Of a stretch of DNA of 10,125 nt, positions 1 to 8,322 are shown in pieces (position 1 is the stretch's first letter; the number at the start of each line of letters is the position of its first letter). The notes beneath the pieces were generated by a model. The model was given only the letters and a program-made list of their open reading frames with translations. It did not search any database and was not told the DNA's origin. The DNA is from VFZS01 sp964353255 (GTDB lineage Bacteria > Acidobacteriota > Terriglobia > Bryobacterales > Bryobacteraceae): NCBI GenBank assembly GCA_964353255.1, contig CAYGVJ010000176.1, forward strand, positions 1-10,125, written 5' to 3'. A program made the translations under genes and the position numbers.

Positions 1-65
1 AAACCCAACAAACAGCCACTTTCACATGCCATCAGGGGTGGAACTTCGGGCTAGATGACATTGGG

Positions 66-123
66 CTGAAGCCCGTGCCACGAAAGCTCAAGGCTTTGCT
101 GGTCTCCGTGGCACGGACTTCAG
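66..123. repeat. Imperfect palindrome, REP-like, left module
   Basis: Bases 66-82 and 107-123 are reverse complements over 17 bp with one mismatch (C72 against A117). The arm carries the core CTGAAGCCCGTGCCAC. A second small stem, AAAGC 83-87 with GCTTT 93-97, sits inside the loop. The element is non-coding and lies about 130 bp downstream of the hspR stop codon. Its size, GC-rich arms and position between genes fit a REP-type dispersed palindrome. That it recurs in the genome is inference. Confidence 0.7.
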
Positions 124-254
124 AGGGTGCTGAAAAAGGCCTTGGACAAGCTGAAGCATGTCCTACGTGGGCGCGCAAATGCTTGATTTGGCGTTGTGGG
201 ACATGCTTTAGCTTGTCGTCCTCGGGCCTTGAAGTAGGCCTTTTTCAGCACCCT
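124..254. repeat. Long inverted repeat just after hspR
   Basis: The outer arms are perfect: 124-142 pairs with 236-254 over 19 bp (AGGGTGCTGAAAAAGGCCT and its complement). Inner arms 145-163 and 199-217 pair over 19 bp with one difference that is a G-U wobble in RNA (G153 with T209). The loop is 164-198. The element begins at the base after the preceding palindrome ends, and its right arm contributes two bases of the hspR stop codon. The strong stem could fold in the 3' end of the dnaK-dnaJ-hspR mRNA and protect it or stop transcription, but no T-run follows it, so it is not a classical terminator. It could also be a small non-autonomous (MITE/REP-like) element. Confidence 0.8.
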
Positions 255-648
255 ACTTCTGCCGCCCGGAGCGCGCTGGGGGCAGCTTCAGCACCGGGAT
301 CAGCGAGCTGGTGGGCTCTGCTCTGGGCGGCTTCAGGTGCAGGGCCAGCTCCAGGTTAAGCGTCTGGACGAACTCCTCGATCTGCCTCTGCATGGCCTCC
401 ATCTTCTCGCGCATGTTCAGGATGATCTCGACGCCGGCCAGGTTGACGCCGAAATCGCGGGTGAGCTTGAGAATCACTTCCAAACGCTCGATATCCTCCT
501 GGGTATAGAGACGGGTGTTGCCCTCGCTGCGCGAGGGCGTCAGCAGGCCTTCCCGCTCGTATAGCCGGAGCGTCTGGGGATGGATCTGGTACAGCTCGGC
601 GACCGCCGAGATCATGTAGGTGGCGGCTTTGGATCTCGTCTTAGGCAT
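253..648 (-). CDS. hspR: HspR, MerR-family heat-shock repressor
   Basis: This 131-residue protein is a MerR-type transcriptional regulator of the HspR group, which represses dnaK operons by binding HAIR inverted repeats and commonly uses DnaK as co-repressor. The winged helix-turn-helix covers about residues 11-80. It contains the family signature IHPQTLRLYEREGLL (22-36), then the wing RSEGNTRLYTQEDIERL (40-56) and FGVNLAGVEIIL (66-77). A short coiled segment (79-103) probably dimerises, and the tail is basic. The ATG lies three bases after the dnaJ stop (TGA-GCC-ATG), so translation is probably coupled to dnaJ. The stop codon touches the long downstream inverted repeat. Being last in the operon it represses makes negative autoregulation likely; a HAIR-like site is present before dnaK. 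GlnR- or SoxR-like MerR proteins are less likely given the motif and the neighbours. Confidence 0.95.
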   Translation of the reverse strand: MPKTRSKAATYMISAVAELYQIHPQTLRLYEREGLLTPSRSEGNTRLYTQEDIERLEVILKLTRDFGVNLAGVEIILNMREKMEAMQRQIEEFVQTLNLELALHLKPPRAEPTSSLIPVLKLPPARSGRQK

Positions 649-651
649 GGC

Positions 652-1806
652 TCACACCAGGGACCAGATTTCGGCGCGGGGATCCTCGGGGTTGAGCTGG
701 GCCAGCTCGCGCAGGATCTCCTTGGTGCGCTCGTCGCGGACCTTGGGCGGTTGGACCACCACCTCGACGATCTGGTCTCCGCGCAGGTTCTTGCGGGCGT
801 TGAAGACGCCTTTCTCCCGCATCCGGAATTTCTGCCCGGCCTGAGTCCCCGGCGGGATCTTCAGCAGAGCGCGCCCGTCGATGGTAGGCACCTCGATCTT
901 GGCCCCCAGGCTGGCTTCGGCCACCGTGACGGGCACCCGGATCTCGATGTTGTCGCCCTCCCGGCCGAAGAAGCGATGCTCGCCCACCCGAAAGGTGATA
1001 TAGAGGTCGCCGGGAGGCGCGCCCAAGGTGCCGGCGTTGCCTTTGCCCGCCACGCGCAAGCGGGTCCCGGTCTGCACGCCCGCCGGGATGCGCACCTCGA
1101 CGCTCTCCGGGTGCGACAGGCGACCGTCGCCGTAACAGGAGGCGCAGGCGTTGCGCAGGCGCCCCGAGCCTCCGCAGCGGGGGCAGTTGAGGCTGAACCG
1201 CATGGCGCCCGCCATCTGCGTGACGTTGCCGGCGCCATTGCACTCCGGGCAGGTGGCGCTGGCGCCGCCCGAAGCGCCGGAGCCGCCGCAGACCGGACAC
1301 GCCTCCTGCCGGGCCACGTTCAAGCTGATCTGGGTACCGCGGATGGCTTGCCAGAAGTCGATGTTGAGAGCGTATTCGAGGTCGGTGCCCTTCTGGGGCG
1401 CAGCTCGCTCCTCGGCGCGGGCCCCCCGGCCGAACAACTGGCTGAATAGATCGCTGAAACTGGGGCCTTGGCCCTTTTCCGCGGCCCCCCCCCCGGCCCG
1501 GGTGGGGAATTCGTTGAAGTCGAACCCGCCAAAGCCCATGCCCGGCCCGTAAGTGTGGGCGCCGCCCGCACCGGCGCCGGCTTCCGAGTAGAAGCCGTGC
1601 TGGTCATACATCTGCCGCTTCTTGGGGTCGCTGAGAACGTCGTAGGCCTCCTGGAGCCTCTTGAAGCGCTCTTCGGAGGCCTTGTCGCCGGGGTTCAGGT
1701 CCGGATGATGTTTACGCGCCTGGCGGCGGTAGGCCTTCCGGATTTCCTCCGGGTTGGCGTTCTTCCGCACGCCCAGCGTCTGGTAGTAGTCCTGAGCAGT
1801 TGCCAC
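652..1806 (-). CDS. dnaJ: DnaJ (Hsp40) co-chaperone
   Basis: This is a full-length type I J-protein of 384 residues that delivers unfolded clients to DnaK and stimulates its ATPase. The J domain occupies about residues 5-69 with HPD at 34-36. A Gly/Phe-rich linker follows (71-127). The zinc-binding domain (170-228) has all four CXXCXGXG repeats: CPVCGGSG, CPECNGAG, CPRCGGSG and CASCYGDG. The client-binding C-terminal domains follow, with GRALLKIPPGTQAGQKFRM at 311-329. The start is GTG, giving MATAQDYYQTLGV in line with the usual start of DnaJ. It lies 25 nt after the dnaK stop, and the only good purine-rich stretch (GGGAGG) sits about 20 nt upstream, too far to be an ideal ribosome site. A run of ten G on the coding strand (1485-1494) encodes glycines in the linker and is a possible slippage site. 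Confidence 0.97.
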   Translation of the reverse strand: MATAQDYYQTLGVRKNANPEEIRKAYRRQARKHHPDLNPGDKASEERFKRLQEAYDVLSDPKKRQMYDQHGFYSEAGAGAGGAHTYGPGMGFGGFDFNEFPTRAGGGAAEKGQGPSFSDLFSQLFGRGARAEERAAPQKGTDLEYALNIDFWQAIRGTQISLNVARQEACPVCGGSGASGGASATCPECNGAGNVTQMAGAMRFSLNCPRCGGSGRLRNACASCYGDGRLSHPESVEVRIPAGVQTGTRLRVAGKGNAGTLGAPPGDLYITFRVGEHRFFGREGDNIEIRVPVTVAEASLGAKIEVPTIDGRALLKIPPGTQAGQKFRMREKGVFNARKNLRGDQIVEVVVQPPKVRDERTKEILRELAQLNPEDPRAEIWSLV

Positions 1807-1831
1807 GGCCGGTTGCTACAAACCGCCCTCC

Positions 1832-3751
<1,920 letters not shown>

Positions 3752-3761
3752 CTGCTTGAAG

Positions 3762-3767
3762 CCTCCT
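3762..3767 (-). promoter_or_regulatory. Ribosome binding site of dnaK
   Basis: The minus strand reads AGGAGG here, a full match to the Shine-Dalgarno core, with ten bases to the dnaK ATG at 3751. It fixes the dnaK start. Confidence 0.9.
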
Positions 3768-3773
3768 GGAATC

Positions 3774-3800
3774 TGGGCCGCTCAGCGGTTCCCGAGCCCA
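3774..3800 (-). promoter_or_regulatory. Stem-loop in the dnaK 5' untranslated region
   Basis: In the predicted dnaK leader, CCGC/GCGG (3778-3781 with 3785-3788, three-base loop) sits inside an outer TGGG/CCCA pairing (3774-3777 with 3797-3800), with an unpaired stretch at 3789-3796. It lies between the predicted transcription start near 3807 and the ribosome site. The stem does not visibly cover the AGGAGG, so a role as an RNA thermometer is not supported by base pairing alone. It may affect mRNA stability or have no function. Confidence 0.35.
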
Positions 3801-3813
3801 TTAGTCAAATACC

Positions 3814-3842
3814 AGTATCAATCTTTAGTCCGCCTTTGTCAA
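3814..3842 (-). promoter_or_regulatory. Sigma-70-type promoter of dnaK-dnaJ-hspR
   Basis: On the minus strand there is a perfect -35 box TTGACA (3837-3842), a 17-bp spacer (3820-3836) and a -10 box GATACT (3814-3819, four of six consensus bases, including the invariant A and final T). The predicted transcription start is near 3807, leaving a leader of about 55 nt. Using a housekeeping promoter for a heat-shock operon fits control by a repressor such as HspR rather than by a heat-shock sigma factor. Confidence 0.8.
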
Positions 3843-3843
3843 G
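3823..3843 (-). promoter_or_regulatory. HAIR-like HspR operator
   Basis: The minus strand reads CTTGACA-N7-ACTAAAG. The known HAIR consensus is CTTGAGT-N7-ACTCAAG. The left half matches five of seven positions, the right half six of seven, and the seven-base spacing is exact. The site overlaps the -35 box and most of the promoter spacer, so bound repressor would block RNA polymerase. With hspR as the last gene of the same operon, this points to an autoregulatory loop. The sequence match is seen directly; binding is inference. Confidence 0.75.
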
Positions 3844-3894
3844 TTTCGCTGCCACAATCTCGGGATAGGCGCATAACTCGTTGAAAAACAATGC

Positions 3895-4791
3895 CTACGC
3901 CTTCGGGTGCGCCCGGTCGTAGACCGCCATCAGGTCTGTCAACGACACCCGCGTGTACTTCTGGGTGGTGGACAGGCGGGCGTGGCCGAGCAACTCCTGG
4001 ATGGCGCGCAAGTCCGCGCCGTCGCTCAGCAGGTGCGTGGCAAAGGCGTGCCGGAGACTGTGCGGGTGCAAGGAGGGGTCTCCGGCCAGCAGCGTGGCGT
4101 AGAGCTTGACGATCCCCCTGGCTCCGCGGTCGGTGAGGCGCCCCCCGCGGTGGTTCAGCAGCAAGGCCTGCTCGCCCGCTCGGGCCTGCCGTTCGGTCAG
4201 ATAGCGCTCGAGCGCCGCGGCAGCCTTCGAGCCGAACGGCGCCTGGCGCTCCTTGCGGCCTTTGCCGCGCACGCGCAGCCAGCGCTCGCCCTGATCCAGA
4301 TCCTGGAGGTTCAATCCGACCAGCTCGCTGACCCGCAGGCCGCAGCCGTAAAGCAGCTCGAAGATGAGCAGGTCGCGGGCCGGAAAGGGACGCGCGAGTT
4401 TCCCTTCCGCTACGGCGTCAAGCAACGCATTGGTCTGCTCGGCGGTCATCACCCGCGGCAGCGACTGGGGAGCCTTGGGCGTGCGCAGCAGGCGGGCGAG
4501 GTTGACCTCGAGGACTCCTTCCCGCACCAGGAAGCGGAAGAAGGAGCGCGCCGCGGCCAGCTTGCGCCGCAGGGTCAGGGGGCTCAGGCGGCGGACGTAG
4601 AGGTCGGAGAGCCACTGGCGCAGGGCCAGCAAGTCCACCTGACGCGGCTCCGGAAGTTCCCCGCCCCGTGCGGCGAGATACGCGCAGAACTGCTGTAGGT
4701 CGGCGCGGTAGCCGCGCCAGGTGTGCGCCGAAACCTGCGCGCGGCGGAGTTCCTCGAGGAAGCGCTCAAGCTGCCGCGCCAGCTCCGCCAT
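3895..4791 (-). CDS. xerC: XerC-type tyrosine recombinase
   Basis: This complete 298-residue protein matches Xer recombinases, which resolve chromosome dimers at dif before cell division, usually as a XerC/XerD pair. The N-terminal SAM-like core-binding domain covers about residues 3-90, including HTWRGYRADLQQFCAYL (23-39). The catalytic domain has every expected residue: Arg153 in YGCGLRVSEL, Lys177 in RGKGRKER, His244 and Arg247 in HPHSLRHAFATHLL, His270 in LLGHARLSTTQKYT and the nucleophile Tyr279. Its length and lack of extra domains argue against a phage or integron integrase. It starts 12 nt after the trmFO stop, so the two are probably co-transcribed. A trmFO-xerC pair is also found in Bacillus and other bacteria, which favours XerC over XerD, though I cannot separate them by sequence. 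No clear intrinsic terminator follows. Confidence 0.92.
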   Translation of the reverse strand: MAELARQLERFLEELRRAQVSAHTWRGYRADLQQFCAYLAARGGELPEPRQVDLLALRQWLSDLYVRRLSPLTLRRKLAAARSFFRFLVREGVLEVNLARLLRTPKAPQSLPRVMTAEQTNALLDAVAEGKLARPFPARDLLIFELLYGCGLRVSELVGLNLQDLDQGERWLRVRGKGRKERQAPFGSKAAAALERYLTERQARAGEQALLLNHRGGRLTDRGARGIVKLYATLLAGDPSLHPHSLRHAFATHLLSDGADLRAIQELLGHARLSTTQKYTRVSLTDLMAVYDRAHPKA

Positions 4792-4803
4792 GCTGATCTA
4801 AGT

Positions 4804-6150
4804 CTACGCCAGCGGCGCCGGGCGCAAATACTCCTCCAAGGCCTCCCGCGCCCGGCGACAGATCTCGGCGTGACGCGCGCGCCGGTCGTGCCGGAGCCGC
4901 CGCCGGGTCTCCTCTTCGAGCGGAGGCAGCAGATCGAAGGTCATGTTGGCGGGCTGGTAATGACGCGGGTCAGCGGCGGAGACGTAGTGACACAGCGAGC
5001 CCAGAGCGGTGGCCCGCGGAAACGGGCGCGGCTGGCCGCCCTGAGCCAGCGCGGCAGCGTGACGGCCGGCGGCCAGTCCGGTGGCGATCGCTTCCAGGTA
5101 TCCTTCCACGCCGGAAAGCTGCCCCGCAAAGAAGGTCCCCGGGCGCTGCCTCATTCGCAGGCAGGCGTCCAGCAGAGCCGGCGCGTTGATGTAAGTGTTA
5201 CGGTGGGCCTGGCCGAAGCGGAGGAACTCGGCCTGCTCCAATCCCGGAATCAGGCGCAAGATGCGCTGCTGCTCGCCCCAGGGGAGGTGATTCTGAAAGC
5301 CGACCAGGCTGAAGCTGTCGGCGCGCAGGTTCTCCGAGCGGAGTTGAACCACGGCATAGGGGCGCCTGCCGGTGCGCGGGTCGGTGAGTCCCGCCGGTTT
5401 CATGGGGCCAAACCGCAAGGTATCCCGGCCGCGCCGGGCCAGCTCCTCCAGGGGCAGGCAACCCTCGAAGTAAAGCACGTCCACGGGGACATGCGAGACC
5501 GCGCTCCGCGCCTCCAGCAGCGCATCAACAAAGCGCTCGTACTGCTGCCGGTCCAGCGGGCAGTTGAGGTAGTCGGCGCCCGCATCCAGCGATTTGCCGT
5601 AGCGCGAGGCGCGGAAAGCCACCGCGCAGTCCACCGAGGAGGCCTCCACAATGGGGCTGATGGCGTCGTAGAAGAACAGTGCCTCCTTCCCCGTGAGCCG
5701 CGCGATCTCTCGGGCCAGCGTGTCGCTCACCAGGGGGCCGGCGGCCAGGATCACGATGCCGTCGGGTATGACTCTGACCTCCTCGCGGCGCACCTCGATG
5801 TGCGGATGCCCGGTTACGGCCGCGGTGACACCGGCGGCAAAGCGCTCCCGATCCACCACCAGCGCGTGGCCGCCCGGAATGCGCGCCTCCCCGGCGGCGC
5901 GCATCAGCGGAGAACCCAGACAGCGGAGCTCCTGTTTGAGCAGCCAGGGCGCGGTGTCCGGCTGTTCGGTCTTTAGCGAGTTGCTGCAAACCAACTCCGC
6001 CAGCCAGCCGGTCTGGTGGGCTGGTGTCGGCGAAGCCGGCCGCATTTCATAGAGCCGCGCGGGCAGGCCGGATTCGGCCACCTGAAAGGCGGCTGCGCAC
6101 CCGGCCAGGCCGCCGCCTACGATGTGAATGGGGGAAACTGCGCCCGGCAC
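4804..6150 (-). CDS. trmFO: TrmFO, folate-dependent tRNA m5U54 methyltransferase
   Basis: TrmFO is a flavoprotein that makes 5-methyluridine at position 54 in the tRNA T-loop, using methylenetetrahydrofolate as carbon donor and FADH2/NAD(P)H as reductant. The 448-residue product begins with the FAD dinucleotide fold HIVGGGLAG (9-17). It has the family motifs YEMRP (34-38), AELVCSNSLK (51-60), YLNCP (194-198), YFEGCLPLEELARRG (227-241), FGPMKPAGL (247-255), RPYAVVQLR (263-271) and FAGQLSGVEGYLEAIATG (341-358). Cys55 and Cys231 correspond to the two functionally important cysteines of Bacillus TrmFO. I chose the GTG at 6150 because AGAGG lies five bases upstream and this start leaves the usual short lead before the FAD motif. 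An in-frame GTG at 6204 would add 18 residues and overlap the previous gene. It lies ten bases after the small membrane protein gene. Confidence 0.95.
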   Translation of the reverse strand: MPGAVSPIHIVGGGLAGCAAAFQVAESGLPARLYEMRPASPTPAHQTGWLAELVCSNSLKTEQPDTAPWLLKQELRCLGSPLMRAAGEARIPGGHALVVDRERFAAGVTAAVTGHPHIEVRREEVRVIPDGIVILAAGPLVSDTLAREIARLTGKEALFFYDAISPIVEASSVDCAVAFRASRYGKSLDAGADYLNCPLDRQQYERFVDALLEARSAVSHVPVDVLYFEGCLPLEELARRGRDTLRFGPMKPAGLTDPRTGRRPYAVVQLRSENLRADSFSLVGFQNHLPWGEQQRILRLIPGLEQAEFLRFGQAHRNTYINAPALLDACLRMRQRPGTFFAGQLSGVEGYLEAIATGLAAGRHAAALAQGGQPRPFPRATALGSLCHYVSAADPRHYQPANMTFDLLPPLEEETRRRLRHDRRARHAEICRRAREALEEYLRPAPLA

Positions 6151-6160
6151 TGAGGCCTCT

Positions 6161-6430
6161 TCATCCGCGCGAGACCTTGTGCGCCCGCCGGAAGGAAGCG
6201 ACACCGAACCCGGTCATCATCAGGATGAACACCCCGGTGAGCAGGACCCGGAAGAAGCTCTCCGCGTCGCCATCGAACTCCCGAACGCTCCGCACCGCCG
6301 AGGGAACCGCCCACAGCGCCAGGACCACGAATACGAAGCCGATGATCTGATTCCAGAGCACCCGGAGCGGGCGTATCACCGCGGGCAGCACGTGGGTGAG
6401 CAACTGGCGGCCGCGCGTAAGGAGCAGCAT
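6161..6430 (-). CDS. Small two-helix membrane protein, function unknown
   Basis: I do not recognise a family for this product of about 89 residues. It has two hydrophobic segments, roughly 25-46 (VLWNQIIGFVFVVLALWAV) and 60-80 (FFRVLLTGVFILMMTGFGVA). They are separated by an acidic/basic loop (RSVREFDGDAES), and the tail is basic (RRAHKVSRG). This looks like an inner-membrane hairpin protein with both ends probably inside. The start is uncertain. ATG 6430 is preceded by AGGA nine bases upstream; an in-frame TTG at 6520 would add 30 residues but would begin very near the end of guaA. It sits between guaA (106-nt gap) and trmFO (10-nt gap), whose ribosome site overlaps this gene's stop. The hydrophobic pattern and the tight coupling argue that it is real. 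Confidence 0.65.
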   Translation of the reverse strand: MLLLTRGRQLLTHVLPAVIRPLRVLWNQIIGFVFVVLALWAVPSAVRSVREFDGDAESFFRVLLTGVFILMMTGFGVASFRRAHKVSRG

Positions 6431-6536
6431 GGCAAACGATCCTGTCCCCCATCCTATCAGGGCGGTGGCAGCCACTTCTTGCCCGTAAGCGGTTTCGCCT
6501 GCGGCGCGGCAGGCCGTCAAGAGGTTGCCCTGACCC

Positions 6537-8318
6537 TCACTCCCACTCGATGGTGGCCGGGGGCTTGTGGGTGAGGTCGTAAAAAACCGTGCAGAGGCCT
6601 TCGACGTTCAGCAATTCCTCCGCCATCGCCGCCAGCAGGGCCGGCTCCATCAGCACCGAGTCCGCGGTCATGCCATCCACGGAGTCTACCGGGCGGAGCA
6701 CCACCGAGTCCGGAAGCTCCCGCGTGCCCAGGGGAATCAGGATCACCGGGAACTGCCATACCCGCCGGTCGAAGCCGTGCTGGTGTGAAAGGCGCCGGAC
6801 AATGGCGTCGGCCCGCCGCAGGCGCGCCAGCCGCTCGGGGCTGAGCGTAGCGGGGCGGACCGCGAGCTGCGGCAGAGGGGCGCGTGCCGCCACCTGCGCC
6901 ACCACGCGGTTGATGCCGCGCAGGCGGTTGATCAACTCTGTGGCTTTCTGGTGCAGACCCGCCTCGGGCGAGAGGATCTCTTCCAGCGCCAGCACCGGGG
7001 CGTAGCTGCGCGAGTCGCCCTGCACGCCGACCGAGCGCAGCGGCGCCAGGTACCCTTCCTCGATGCGGCGCAGGGCCGCCTCCGCCGGGGCGCACAGGCA
7101 GCGGACCGCCAGCCCGGGCCCGGGGAAGGGATGCCGCTCCAGCAACTCCTCGGGCAGTCTCAGCTCGCGGCCAATCTCGCGCACCTCGTCCTTGTAGAAC
7201 GAACTCAACGGCTCGACCACGCGCCCGCTCTCGATCAGGCGCTGAATGCCCGGGACCCGGTTGTGGTGGGTCTTGATGACGGCGGCGTGGGTGGCGCCCC
7301 CGGACTCGATCGTGTCCGGGTAGATGGTCCCCTGGCCCAGGATCCAGTCCCCTTCCAGGAAGTGCTCTGACTCCAGGATCTCTTCCTGAACCTCGACGAA
7401 CTCCTCGCCGATGATGCGGCGCTTCTCCTCGGGATCCCAGACGCCCGCCAGAGCGCTCAAGAATCGCCCGGCGGCGTTCTCCATGCGCACAGCGCCGGCA
7501 GTCAAGGCGTCGAACATCCGGCGGACGAACTCCGTCTCGCCCTCCCGCATCAGCCCGGTGTCCACGTAGACGCCGCGCACCCGCCCGGCTCCCAGGGCGC
7601 GCAGGCACAGCGTGTAAGCCACCGTGGAATCCACGCCGCCGCTCACGAAGAAGAAGACGCTGCGCGGGCCGACCACTTCCCGGATCTGGGCTTCGACCAG
7701 CGGGATCCGGCGCTTGGGATTCCAGTCTTGCCGGCAGCCGCAGATGCGGAAGAGGAAGTTCTCCAGGATCTGTTTGCCCTGGTGGGTATGGACCACCTCG
7801 GGGTGAAACTGGACGCCGTAGAGCTGCCGCGCCTCATCCCCCATGGCAGCCACGGGGCAGGTGTCCGTGCGCGCCTCCACGCGGAAACCGGGAGGAGTAG
7901 CGCGGACCAAGTCCCGGTGGCTCATCCACACCCGCCGGGGGCCCGGCGCCAGACCGGCGAACAAGGGCGAAGGCGCGCCGATCTCCAGCACGGCCAACCC
8001 GAACTCGCCCCGCTCCCCCTTCTCCACGGTTCCGCCCAGCAGATGCGCCATCAACTGCAACCCGTAGCAGATACCCAGGACCGGGAGGCCGCTGGAGAAG
8101 AGGGCCGGGTCCACCGTGGGGCTGCCCGGCTCGTAGACGCTGCTGGGCCCGCCGGAGATGATGAGGCCCCGCGAGCCCTTCAACTGCGCGGCGGGAGTGT
8201 CGCTGGGCCGCACCTCCGCGTAAACGCCGAGATCGCGAACCTTGCGGGCGATCAAGTGGCAGTATTGCCCGCCCGCATCCAGCACCGTGACCTGGGGAGT
8301 GGGAGAGCCAGTGGTCAA
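6537..8318 (-). CDS. guaA: GMP synthase (glutamine-hydrolysing), human-type long form
   Basis: GuaA converts XMP to GMP using ATP and ammonia from glutamine, the last step of guanine nucleotide synthesis. The N-terminal class I amidotransferase has GICYG with Cys84 and the FHPE motif with His172 and Glu174. The ATP pyrophosphatase domain has SGGVDS (226-231), GQGTIYPDTIES (328-339) and KTHHN (349-353). The dimerisation domain starts at HPFPGPGLAVR (396-406), and the protein ends in KPPATIEWE. At 593 residues it is about 70 longer than E. coli GuaA. The extra part (about 407-497) includes RSVGVQGDSRSYAPV and GINRVV, followed by LRRADAI and PVILIPL, an order I know from the human enzyme. The start is TTG, four bases after the protease stop, with only a weak AGTGAG upstream. 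A GTG at codon 12 is possible but too close to the first strand of the domain. Confidence 0.96.
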   Translation of the reverse strand: MTTGSPTPQVTVLDAGGQYCHLIARKVRDLGVYAEVRPSDTPAAQLKGSRGLIISGGPSSVYEPGSPTVDPALFSSGLPVLGICYGLQLMAHLLGGTVEKGERGEFGLAVLEIGAPSPLFAGLAPGPRRVWMSHRDLVRATPPGFRVEARTDTCPVAAMGDEARQLYGVQFHPEVVHTHQGKQILENFLFRICGCRQDWNPKRRIPLVEAQIREVVGPRSVFFFVSGGVDSTVAYTLCLRALGAGRVRGVYVDTGLMREGETEFVRRMFDALTAGAVRMENAAGRFLSALAGVWDPEEKRRIIGEEFVEVQEEILESEHFLEGDWILGQGTIYPDTIESGGATHAAVIKTHHNRVPGIQRLIESGRVVEPLSSFYKDEVREIGRELRLPEELLERHPFPGPGLAVRCLCAPAEAALRRIEEGYLAPLRSVGVQGDSRSYAPVLALEEILSPEAGLHQKATELINRLRGINRVVAQVAARAPLPQLAVRPATLSPERLARLRRADAIVRRLSHQHGFDRRVWQFPVILIPLGTRELPDSVVLRPVDSVDGMTADSVLMEPALLAAMAEELLNVEGLCTVFYDLTHKPPATIEWE

Positions 8319-8322
8319 GTTC

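Noticed and set aside
75..359. A 94-codon plus-strand frame at the left edge
   Set aside because: It is formed by the palindromes and the antisense of hspR, with no ribosome site or recognisable motif.
580..1449. A 289-codon plus-strand frame antisense to dnaJ, and similar plus-strand frames over trmFO (4723-5976) and the protease (8242-9099)
   Set aside because: These are shadows of conserved minus-strand genes; their translations are low-complexity Ala/Gly/Arg/Leu mixtures without motifs.
3866..3897. A possible intrinsic terminator after xerC (TAGGCGCAT with ATGCCTA)
   Set aside because: The stem is short with a bulge, and the T-run on the transcribed strand lies in the loop rather than after the stem.
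6517..7608. A 363-codon minus-strand frame overlapping guaA
   Set aside because: It is an Arg/Gly/Pro-rich shifted frame of guaA, whose own frame keeps every catalytic motif to the C-terminal IEWE.
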